Of a stretch of 6,955 bases of DNA, positions 1 to 5,343 are shown piece after piece. The notes under the pieces were generated by a model. It ran no database searches and had not been told where the DNA came from. It worked only from the letters and a program-made list of their open reading frames with translations. The DNA is from Actinomycetes bacterium (lineage in GTDB: Bacteria; Actinomycetota; Coriobacteriia; Coriobacteriales; Eggerthellaceae), in NCBI GenBank assembly GCA_023403475.1, contig JAEYEL010000188.1, forward strand, positions 1 to 6,955, read 5' to 3'. Each line of letters begins with the position of its first letter. The stretch's first letter is position 1. The position numbers and the translations under genes were made by a program.

Positions 1-681
1 ACGAAGCCCCGCGCTTCCAAAAAACCTCTCCATGAACTCGTTCAACACCGGCTCGTTGTAATATGCCAGAGGGAGTTCCATCAATTGATCAGGTGTGATC
101 ATTTTTGATGAATGATCCGTTAGCAACTGTTGGGAAACCACCACCATTATTTCCATTGAGAACAGTGGAATGAACCTGAGAGCGGCGCCTTCCATCTTCT
201 TTATCTCCTTGAAGCTTTCTTCCGGAATGCTTATGAGCGCGAACCCGGGTTCATCATTGAGCTGAGACAATATTTCGTCAAGATTGCGCTCCCTCACCGC
301 GCAGTCGCACAGCCCGTATTCGTCCATCTCATCATGAAGCAAGTTAAACAAGCTGTTGCAAACATACGGCATAGCACAAAGCGCAAGCCCCCGCCCCCGA
401 AATAAATTGGCATCGCATTTTGTTGCATGATGCAGAAGCGTCGTCTTAAGCTCTTCGTTTTTTGCGGTTATCTCTTGTGCATACGAGCAGAGGATCTCGC
501 CTTCCTCCGAAAGCACAACCCGCCTTCCGTCTTTCACGAAAAGCGAAGCGTCGAGTTCCCCTTCAAGACTTTTGATCGCCTTGCTCAAGCCTTGCTGGCT
601 AATAAACAGGTTATCGGCCGCCTGCGTAAACGAACCGCACCTTGCGATCTCCAAGAAATAGCCAAGCGTCTCAATGCGCAC
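1..681 (-). CDS. LysR-family transcriptional regulator (partial, C-terminus off the left edge)
   Basis: The reverse strand is open for 227 codons from a GTG at 681-679 to the window edge. The first ~65 residues are a classic LysR winged helix-turn-helix: GSFTQAADNLF, then SQQGLSKAIKSLE, then LFVKDGRRVVLSEEGE. A linker helix (about 66-87) leads into the effector-binding domain, of which roughly 140 residues are visible. LysR proteins are usually ~300 residues, so about 70-75 are missing. The GTG is preceded by AAGGGGGA with a 7-base gap; upstream in-frame codons to the TGA at 753-751 offer no ATG. It is transcribed away from the transporter/molybdoenzyme operon, the usual layout for a LysR protein that autoregulates and activates its neighbour in response to a substrate or product. 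Seven cysteines occur in the visible part, four of them at 102, 108, 125 and 127. The family is certain; the inducer is unknown. Confidence 0.93.
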   Translation of the reverse strand, partial: MRIETLGYFLEIARCGSFTQAADNLFISQQGLSKAIKSLEGELDASLFVKDGRRVVLSEEGEILCSYAQEITAKNEELKTTLLHHATKCDANLFRGRGLALCAMPYVCNSLFNLLHDEMDEYGLCDCAVRERNLDEILSQLNDEPGFALISIPEESFKEIKKMEGAALRFIPLFSMEIMVVVSQQLLTDHSSKMITPDQLMELPLAYYNEPVLNEFMERFFGSAGLR

Positions 682-688
682 AGATCCG

Positions 689-696
689 TCCCCCTT
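689..696 (-). promoter_or_regulatory. Shine-Dalgarno for the LysR gene, supporting a GTG start
   Basis: Read on the minus strand, AAGGGGGA ends 7 bases before the GTG at 681-679. It fixes the start at a non-ATG codon, and the LysR N-terminal pattern begins immediately after it. Confidence 0.65.
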
Positions 697-752
697 CCCG
701 GTTCGCCGAACCAGGTCAACAAGATCTTCGTCGCCCCAACGGCAACATCTTC

Positions 753-758
753 ACTATA
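753..758 (-). promoter_or_regulatory. Possible -10 box for the LysR gene
   Basis: The minus strand reads TATAGT here, about 72 bases before the GTG start. No good -35 hexamer is seen 16-18 bases further upstream (the region reads around CTTCAA). Weak candidate. Confidence 0.25.
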
Positions 759-803
759 TCAGAACGACGCGCATTTGAAGCATTCTCTTTTTTTCGTTAC
801 CGA

Positions 804-818
804 ACAACCAAAGGTTGT
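804..818. promoter_or_regulatory. Perfect dyad ACAACC-AAA-GGTTGT, candidate operator
   Basis: Two 6-base arms are separated by AAA, forming a 15-bp dyad in the AT-rich divergent region. LysR-type regulators bind short dyads of this size (general form T-N11-A), so this is a candidate operator. Three dyads are present and I cannot tell which are functional. Confidence 0.35.
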
Positions 819-867
819 AAATTGGGAAACAAATAGAAGAGAGGTCACGAGTGCAATTTTTTTTGAA

Positions 868-879
868 TTGAATATTCAA
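868..879. promoter_or_regulatory. Perfect palindrome TTGAATATTCAA, candidate LysR operator
   Basis: This is an uninterrupted 12-bp palindrome located 28 bases upstream of the TATAAT at 907-912. An activator site near the -35 region is typical of LysR-type regulation. It contains GAAT and ATTC, the same half-sites seen in opposite order at 973-985. Confidence 0.4.
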
Positions 880-906
880 GTGATCTATCAGGCATAACCA
901 TCTCTT

Positions 907-912
907 TATAAT
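907..912 (+). promoter_or_regulatory. Candidate -10 box (TATAAT) for the transporter/molybdoenzyme operon
   Basis: This is an exact consensus TATAAT. The -35 window 16-18 bases upstream (about 883-890, ATCTATCA) is poor, as expected for an activator-dependent promoter. If used, the transcript would carry a leader of about 285 bases before the first start codon, including the inverted repeat at 1068-1134. Confidence 0.4.
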
Positions 913-972
913 GCATTTTCAATAATCTTCTCAACTACACCGTCTGTGACGCAAGACATTACCAAGAGTTGC

Positions 973-985
973 ATTCTTTAAGAAT
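973..985. promoter_or_regulatory. Perfect dyad ATTCTT-T-AAGAAT, candidate operator
   Basis: Two 6-base arms surround a single central T. The ATTC/GAAT half-sites match those of the palindrome at 868-879, so one regulator could bind both. It lies downstream of the TATAAT at 907-912, which would suit a repression or looping site. Functional use is inference. Confidence 0.35.
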
Positions 986-1067
986 CAATGCTGTTGGATT
1001 ACCGCCTCGCACCCATCTTACAATAACGACTGAGACGTCGCGCCTCTTCGCAGATTCGCAGTGGAAG

Positions 1068-1134
1068 GCGGCAAGCCGAAGCGGCGCGATCCTCATCGTT
1101 TCCATCCGCGAGCACCGCTTCACGTGCTTGCCGC
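1068..1134 (+). promoter_or_regulatory. Nested inverted repeat, possible structured 5' leader
   Basis: An outer stem GCGGCAAGC (1068-1076) pairs perfectly with GCTTGCCGC (1126-1134). Inside it, GAAGCGG (1078-1084) pairs with CCGCTTC (1115-1121), and CGCG (1085-1088) can pair with CGCG (1107-1110). The result is a 20-bp interrupted hairpin with an 18-base loop. It ends 69 bases before the transporter start and is not followed by a T run, so it is not a standard terminator. It matches no riboswitch class that I recognise. Confidence 0.4.
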
Positions 1135-1190
1135 AAGCGATCGCATCTTTCGGGGGCGGCGATTGACATCTTGCATTGCGAACGAGAACA

Positions 1191-1196
1191 AGGAGG
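1191..1196 (+). promoter_or_regulatory. Shine-Dalgarno AGGAGG for the first MFS gene
   Basis: AGGAGG lies 7 bases before the ATG at 1204. It selects that ATG over the upstream in-frame TTG at 1171. Confidence 0.85.
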
Positions 1197-1203
1197 AGTT
1201 TTT

Positions 1204-2487
1204 ATGTCTAACGAAAGCAATCAACTGAGCGCGAGTCCAGCGAAGTTCATTGGCTGGCGCATGGTAGTGGTGTGCGGGCTGATCTATGCGTTCGTCGGCG
1301 CTCTCGGCCTTACTGTCGGCCAGCTCACTTTGTCGTATATGGTTCTCGACCCCGCCGTCACCATGAACCGCACGTACCTTGGCCTTGGCTTCACCGTGTT
1401 TATTCTGGTGCAAGGCCTTTCAGGTCCGCTCATCGCCCAAATCGTCATGAAGAAGGGCGCCCGCGTCGCCTACATGATAGGCGCTGTTGTCGCAGGAATC
1501 GTTTCGGTATGCCTTGCCCTCTTTCTGGGAAGCAGCACGCTGTTCTACATTCTGTTCTTCGGCGTGTTTCTGAGCTTCGGCTGCTCGACAGCAGGACAAA
1601 TTCCGGGGCAGTCTACTTTGAACCAATGGTTTGTGGCTAAACGAGGCAAGGCCATCTCGTTCATGATGATGATGGCCGCCATTATCGCGGTGTTTTATCC
1701 TTTGATAACGAACGCCCTCATCAACCAATTCGGATGGCGCGTCGGGTTCGTGCTTATAGCCTGCTTCGCCGCAGTAGGGTTGATTCTAGCTATCTTCTTC
1801 GTCAAGAATAAACCAGCCGATGTCGGACAACTTCCCGACGGCGGAGTTGTAGCAGAAGATGAGCCGAACAAGAAAAAGACCGTAGTGAAAAACTATCAGG
1901 CAAAGGAGCACAAAACCGCCAAACAGGCCGTTCGCACGCCCGCATTCTGGTTCATCGTATTCACCGCGTTCACCTGTTTCGCGCATCTGAACCTCAACAT
2001 ATCGCAGGGCAGCTTGTTCTGCGTGTCGCAAGGCCATTCGCTCGACTTGGTTTCGGTGGCGCTTTCTTGGAAAACCGCCGTGGGCGTCGTGCTGCTTTTG
2101 GGACTCTCGTTTTTACTCGACCGCATAGAACCCATCCGCATCCACGGCATCGCCACGCTCATAGGAGGCATCGGGGCGCTTCTTGCCGCCCTCTTCGGCT
2201 CCAACGTCGTCGTGCTCTTCATCTACTATGCATCGGTTGCCATCGCATACGGAACTCAGACCGCCGCCATGCCAACCGAGCTGGCCAACATGTTCGGGAA
2301 CACGAACTACGCGAAGATTCTCGGCATCGTGTTGCCCATTGTCGCCGTGCTCGCATCGCTGGTTCCCACCATCGCCGGTGCAGTGTACGACACCACGGGA
2401 AGCTACACGCCGGCCTTCATCGGCATGGGCGTCGTGGGCATCCTCGGCTTCATCGCATCGTGCTGCGTGCGCATCCCCAAAGAGTAG
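1204..2487 (+). CDS. MFS transporter, OFA (oxalate/formate antiporter)-like
   Basis: This 427-residue membrane protein has about 12 predicted helices in two six-helix halves. They are separated by a charged cytoplasmic loop (about 200-244) rich in Lys and Glu. The motif GPLIAQIVMKKGARVAY (74-90) is the MFS loop 2-3 signature. QWFVAKRGKA (141-150) and NKPADVGQLPDGG (202-214) are typical of the OFA/monocarboxylate-like branch, which carries small organic anions. The ATG at 1204 follows AGGAGG at a 7-base gap. It is the first gene of the operon, 112 bases before the molybdoenzyme, so a role in importing that enzyme's substrate, or exchanging substrate for product, is the natural inference. There is no sign of truncation. 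The family is secure and the OFA branch likely; the cargo is unknown. Confidence 0.92.
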   Translation: MSNESNQLSASPAKFIGWRMVVVCGLIYAFVGALGLTVGQLTLSYMVLDPAVTMNRTYLGLGFTVFILVQGLSGPLIAQIVMKKGARVAYMIGAVVAGIVSVCLALFLGSSTLFYILFFGVFLSFGCSTAGQIPGQSTLNQWFVAKRGKAISFMMMMAAIIAVFYPLITNALINQFGWRVGFVLIACFAAVGLILAIFFVKNKPADVGQLPDGGVVAEDEPNKKKTVVKNYQAKEHKTAKQAVRTPAFWFIVFTAFTCFAHLNLNISQGSLFCVSQGHSLDLVSVALSWKTAVGVVLLLGLSFLLDRIEPIRIHGIATLIGGIGALLAALFGSNVVVLFIYYASVAIAYGTQTAAMPTELANMFGNTNYAKILGIVLPIVAVLASLVPTIAGAVYDTTGSYTPAFIGMGVVGILGFIASCCVRIPKE

Positions 2488-2517
2488 GCAAGAACCGAAC
2501 GCACGCACCCTATTAGC

Positions 2518-2558
2518 GCTTCGCTCCCGACCGCCGCCCCCGACGGCTGGGAGTAAGC
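2518..2558 (+). promoter_or_regulatory. Intercistronic hairpin between transporter and molybdoenzyme genes
   Basis: Three nested perfect segments pair: GCTT (2518-2521) with AAGC (2555-2558), CTCCC (2524-2528) with GGGAG (2549-2553), and GCCG (2533-2536) with CGGC (2544-2547). They leave a 7-base loop and small internal loops. No T run follows, so a terminator is unlikely. A role in mRNA processing or stability, uncoupling the levels of the two genes, is possible. Confidence 0.45.
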
Positions 2559-2586
2559 ATAGAAACATGCACCAAACGAGACGAGC

Positions 2587-2594
2587 AAAGGAGG
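2587..2594 (+). promoter_or_regulatory. Shine-Dalgarno AAAGGAGG for the molybdoenzyme gene
   Basis: A near-perfect site lies 5 bases before the ATG at 2600. It decides against the in-frame ATG at 2567 and against longer starts that reach back into the transporter gene. Confidence 0.85.
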
Positions 2595-2599
2595 AAGTC

Positions 2600-4813
2600 A
2601 TGGCTTTGAAAGCCACCAAAACGATGTGCACGACCTGCCACGCACGCTGCGGCGTGATCGTGTACTCGGACGAGGAAAACCGCATTGTCAGAATTGAGGG
2701 AAACCCCGACAACCCCAAGTCACATGGCACCGTGTGTGGCGCCGGCATGTCGGAGCGAGAGATCCACAACAACACCGACGGACGCATTCTGTATCCCATG
2801 AAACGCGTCGATTGGGATCCTCGCGGCGAGCGTAACCAGAAGATGCGCGGCAAAAGCGGATACGAGAGGATATCGTGGGACGAAGCCCTCGACATCTTGG
2901 CAGAAGAGTGCCTGCGCATAAAAGAAGAGTACGGCCCTGAGGCCATCATCACCGGACAGGGCACCGGCCGCACCACGAACCATTGGCACTGCCGGCTGAA
3001 TTCGTCGCTTGGCCTTGAGGGCTGGAGCCTCACGCCAACGCACGTGTGCCTTATGCCCCACATTCTACCGAACGCCTTCACGCTTGGCATTTACAGCGGG
3101 GCTTCGGGCGACATCCGCAATTCCGAAACAGTTGTGCTGTGGGGTCAAAACCCCACGCTCGAGCGTGCGTGGGCAGGCGTTTTGTATGCACGACAGGCCG
3201 AAGGCACCAAACTCATCGTCATTGACACGCGCTTCCAAGACATGTCCAAACACGCTGACGTAGCGCTGCAGCCCTTCCCCGGCACCGATGCCGCACTCGC
3301 GCTAGCTTTCATGCACGAGATAATCGAGAACGAATGGTACGACAAAGAATGGATTGAGAACTGGACCTACGGCTTCGACCAGCTAGCGGAACGCGTGAAG
3401 GACTGGACGCCCGAACGCGCGGCCGAAGTGTGCCGCGTCAACGCCGACGACATTCGCGAAGCGGCGACGTATATGGGAACGCACGGGCCGGTCGGCATGA
3501 TGATCGGTTTGGGACCTGGCTGCATGCACACCAACGCCATACAGAACGGGCGAGCGCTTGCCTGCCTGCAGGGTCTGCTCGGATGGCTCGACAAGAAGGG
3601 AGGCATCACCGTCCCCGTAGCGTTCAGCGTCATGCTCGACGACCGCATCACGCTCTGGGACTCCAGCAAAGACCCCGGACGATCCGACCTGTTCACGTTC
3701 GGCGGCGAAGAGCATCCGCTCTACAAGGTTTTCGGTCGCTCGAACGACCCCGATGCTACCTTCCGCGCCATCATCACCGGCGAGCCGCGCCCCGTGAAGG
3801 CATACATCGCCATCGCCAACGACCCACTGCTCTGCTACGAGAACACGAATCAGACATATGAAGCCATGACCTCGGAAAACCTTGACTTCATTTGCGTGAA
3901 GGACTTCTATTTCTCACCCACGTCGAAAATAGCCGACCTGCTTCTCCCCTCAAGCGACTGGTCGGAACGCTGCACGTATGACGAAGAACTCGACGGAAAC
4001 CTGCTGCACACCTTCGATCGGGCTGTAGAGGCGCCTGGCGAATGCAAGGACGACTGGTGGTTTTTCCTGCAGTGGGGCAAGCGCATCAAGCCCGAAGACT
4101 GGCCGTGGGAAAACGAAAAGGAAATGGTTCTTTGGCGCCTGAAGGAATTCTATGGATACGACCTCACATGGGAAGAGTTCCAATCGAAACCGTTCAGACC
4201 CATGGTGGAAACCGACGGTGCCGGAGAGGTAGTCTATGAGAAGTACAAGCTGGGCAAGATTCGCCCCGATGGGCAGCCAGGCGTCAACACGCCTTCTGGT
4301 CGCGTTGAATTCTGGTGCGAATCACTTGCCGCGTTCGGCTATGACCCGCTTCCCGACTTCACTTGGCCCTACGAGTCGCCGCAGAATACCCCCGAGCTTG
4401 CCGAGGAGTATCCGTTGACCGTGGTAACCGGGCACAGGGTATACTCGTTCTTCCATTCCGCATGGACCAACATTCCTTCCCAGCGCAAGCTTTACCCCGA
4501 CCCCTTCGCTTTGGTTCACCCCAACGATGCCAAAAAGTACGGCATCACGAACGGCGAATGGATCACCATCTCGTCCCCACGCGGGCATATTATCTCGAAA
4601 GCCCATGTCACCTACGAATGCAAGGAAGGCGTTGTTTTCGTTCCGCGACCCGGATGGCGTGACGAATGCAAAGAGCTCGGGCTTCCCGGCTACGGGTGGG
4701 ACAAGGCCAACGGCAACGTCCTTGTTCCCTCGAACCCGGCAGAGCCGGGCTACGGCGCAACGGCAATGCGCTCGTCGTTATGTAAAATCGAACCCGGAAG
4801 AGGTGACCTGTAA
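2600..4813 (+). CDS. Molybdopterin oxidoreductase, DMSO reductase superfamily (acetylene hydratase / catechol dehydroxylase-like), catalytic subunit
   Basis: This 737-residue protein binds a [4Fe-4S] cluster and bis-MGD. Cluster cysteines are C10, C13, C17 and C46 (CX2CX3CX28C). LWGQNP (180-185) and the IVIDTRF segment followed by PFPGTDAA (206-232) are cofactor-binding motifs. The C-terminal dinucleotide-binding domain runs from about 604 to the end, with LVHPNDAKKYGI and GATAMRSSLCKI. C150, in THVCLMP, sits where the family places its Mo ligand. It has no Tat signal; the cluster motif starts at residue 10, so it should be cytoplasmic. A TAATG overlap couples it to the Fe-S gene. Segments such as PVKAYIAIANDPLLCYEN resemble acetylene hydratase, but that enzyme's catalytic Asp after the second cysteine is His14 here. 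Reductive dehydroxylation of a catechol-type compound is plausible by context; the substrate is unknown. Oddity: the usual Lys/Arg after the fourth cysteine is Ala48. Confidence 0.93.
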   Translation: MALKATKTMCTTCHARCGVIVYSDEENRIVRIEGNPDNPKSHGTVCGAGMSEREIHNNTDGRILYPMKRVDWDPRGERNQKMRGKSGYERISWDEALDILAEECLRIKEEYGPEAIITGQGTGRTTNHWHCRLNSSLGLEGWSLTPTHVCLMPHILPNAFTLGIYSGASGDIRNSETVVLWGQNPTLERAWAGVLYARQAEGTKLIVIDTRFQDMSKHADVALQPFPGTDAALALAFMHEIIENEWYDKEWIENWTYGFDQLAERVKDWTPERAAEVCRVNADDIREAATYMGTHGPVGMMIGLGPGCMHTNAIQNGRALACLQGLLGWLDKKGGITVPVAFSVMLDDRITLWDSSKDPGRSDLFTFGGEEHPLYKVFGRSNDPDATFRAIITGEPRPVKAYIAIANDPLLCYENTNQTYEAMTSENLDFICVKDFYFSPTSKIADLLLPSSDWSERCTYDEELDGNLLHTFDRAVEAPGECKDDWWFFLQWGKRIKPEDWPWENEKEMVLWRLKEFYGYDLTWEEFQSKPFRPMVETDGAGEVVYEKYKLGKIRPDGQPGVNTPSGRVEFWCESLAAFGYDPLPDFTWPYESPQNTPELAEEYPLTVVTGHRVYSFFHSAWTNIPSQRKLYPDPFALVHPNDAKKYGITNGEWITISSPRGHIISKAHVTYECKEGVVFVPRPGWRDECKELGLPGYGWDKANGNVLVPSNPAEPGYGATAMRSSLCKIEPGRGDL
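4799..4806 (+). promoter_or_regulatory. Shine-Dalgarno for the Fe-S subunit, inside the molybdoenzyme gene
   Basis: AGAGGTGA lies 6 bases before the ATG at 4813, within the last codons of the upstream gene. Together with the TAATG stop/start overlap it supports translational coupling of the two subunits. Confidence 0.7.
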
Positions 4814-5157
4814 TGAAAGGCGGAAAACGAGTGGAGGGCAACGGCATTGCCATGCTCGTCGATCTCGATGACTGCATGGGATGCTTCGGATGCGAGGTAG
4901 CCTGCCGCGAAACCAATCGCTACGGCTACGAGGAAGACTGGATGCGCACCATTCGCCGCGATCCTTACTACGTGGACGGCAAGCTTCGCCAGCATCATCT
5001 TATCTTCCCCGTTCTCGACAAATGCTCGGCGTGCTATGCGGAAAACAGCAATCCGCTGTGCGTTTCGGGGTGCACGACAAAGGCCCTGCACATCGGCACG
5101 CTTCCCGAGATGATGGCAGAAGCCGAGGGACGGCATTGCTGCATCTATACAGCATAG
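4813..5157 (+). CDS. Small ferredoxin-like 2x[4Fe-4S] electron-transfer subunit
   Basis: This 114-residue protein has two cysteine groups: C21, C24, C27, C31 (CX2CX2CX3C, within DCMGCFGCEVAC) and C71, C74, C83, C87 (CX2CX8CX3C, within DKCSACYAENSNPLCVSGC). That is enough ligands for two [4Fe-4S] clusters. Its start overlaps the molybdoenzyme stop by one base (TAATG). It therefore most likely forms a complex with that enzyme and feeds it electrons from a cytoplasmic donor. It is much shorter than DmsB-type subunits (~200 residues, four clusters), and no membrane anchor gene is present. The first part resembles DmsB/NrfC proteins (ETNRYGYEEDWMRTIRRDP), which suggests a pared-down version of that family rather than a bacterial 2x[4Fe-4S] ferredoxin. 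A final Cys pair (C109, C110) near the C-terminus is additional. Family and partnership are strong inferences. Confidence 0.9.
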   Translation: MKGGKRVEGNGIAMLVDLDDCMGCFGCEVACRETNRYGYEEDWMRTIRRDPYYVDGKLRQHHLIFPVLDKCSACYAENSNPLCVSGCTTKALHIGTLPEMMAEAEGRHCCIYTA

Positions 5158-5220
5158 CCCGAAGCGCGCTAAAACGCACGCGGAACCGCTAGCCACTTGA
5201 CGGAAGCGGCTTCGCATGAC

Positions 5221-5298
5221 GGGCATCGGGTGCAGGCGCAACGCCTTAAAGGTTCGAAATCGCCGATGAGAGCCACGCCGCAACCCGATGCCCTTTTT
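5221..5298 (+). terminator. Long-stem terminator or attenuator before the second transporter
   Basis: GGGCATCGGGT (5221-5231) pairs perfectly over 11 bp with ACCCGATGCCC (5283-5293), followed at once by TTTTT (5294-5298). The 51-base interior includes AGGCG-CAA-CGCCT (5234-5246), so the whole is a branched structure closed by a strong stem. Stem plus T run resembles an intrinsic terminator, but the loop is unusually long, which fits a regulated attenuator better. The transporter start is 45 bases downstream. Termination strength cannot be judged by eye. Confidence 0.5.
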
Positions 5299-5330
5299 AC
5301 GGATTCCACACCATTGAAAACAACACAAGG

Positions 5331-5337
5331 AAAGGGG
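5331..5337 (+). promoter_or_regulatory. Shine-Dalgarno AAAGGGG selecting a GTG start for the second MFS gene
   Basis: AAAGGGG (preceded by AAGG at 5327-5330) lies 6 bases before the GTG at 5344. It favours this GTG over the in-frame TTG at 5197 and ATG at 5266, neither of which has a comparable site. Confidence 0.75.
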
Positions 5338-5343
5338 TTTGCA

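Larger units (their letters stand above)
682..1203. other. Divergent intergenic control region
   Basis: No gene is supported in these 522 bases between the LysR and first transporter starts. The part from about 740 to 1000 is AT-rich and contains T tracts, three short perfect dyads and a TATAAT. The part from about 1000 to 1170 is GC-rich and contains a nested inverted repeat. Short open frames exist on both strands in the GC-rich part, but they lack good ribosome binding sites and resemble no family I know. The length exceeds what a simple divergent promoter needs, which suggests a long 5' leader or several regulator sites. Confidence 0.7.
5158..5343 (+). other. Intercistronic gap rich in inverted repeats
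   Basis: These 186 bases separate the Fe-S subunit from the second transporter, far more than other gaps in the operon. They contain GAAGC-G-GCTTC (5203-5213), a competing pair CCGCT (5186-5190) with AGCGG (5205-5209), GCGG-AA-CCGC (5180-5189), and the large stem at 5221-5293. The transporter's reading frame stays open back to a TTG at 5197, but that segment is neither membrane-like nor preceded by a good ribosome binding site. Confidence 0.6.

Noticed and set aside
427..897. 156-residue plus-strand open frame
   Set aside because: It lies largely antisense to the LysR gene, whose helix-turn-helix is unmistakable. The translation has no recognisable domain and no convincing ribosome binding site.
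1163..1168. TTGACA as a -35 box for the first transporter
   Set aside because: No -10-like hexamer follows at 16-18 bases, and the spacing would place the -10 on the ribosome binding site.
969..1220. Short open frames on both strands in the GC-rich half of the divergent region
   Set aside because: They lack good ribosome binding sites and family resemblance, and they overlap a self-complementary structure that better explains the sequence.
2183..2599. Extended N-terminus for the molybdoenzyme reaching back into the transporter gene
   Set aside because: AAAGGAGG sits 5 bases before the ATG at 2600, and the Fe-S motif starts at residue 10 from that ATG. The upstream frame is transporter coding sequence in another frame.
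2600..2640. Tat export signal on the molybdoenzyme
   Set aside because: There is no twin-arginine motif or hydrophobic segment before the cluster cysteines, which begin at residue 10.
3047..3049. Selenocysteine as Mo ligand
   Set aside because: The codon at the predicted ligand position is TGC (cysteine), and there is no in-frame TGA in the gene.
2113..3090. 325-residue minus-strand open frame
   Set aside because: It is antisense to the transporter and molybdoenzyme genes, which both show clear family motifs. Its composition is that of a shadow frame in GC-rich DNA.
5221..5293. tRNA-like element: GGGCATC/GATGCCC ends, 73 bases, internal GGTTCGAAAT
   Set aside because: The T-loop-like motif lies in the middle rather than next to the 3' acceptor strand, there is no anticodon arm in the right place, and the closing stem is 11 bp rather than 7.
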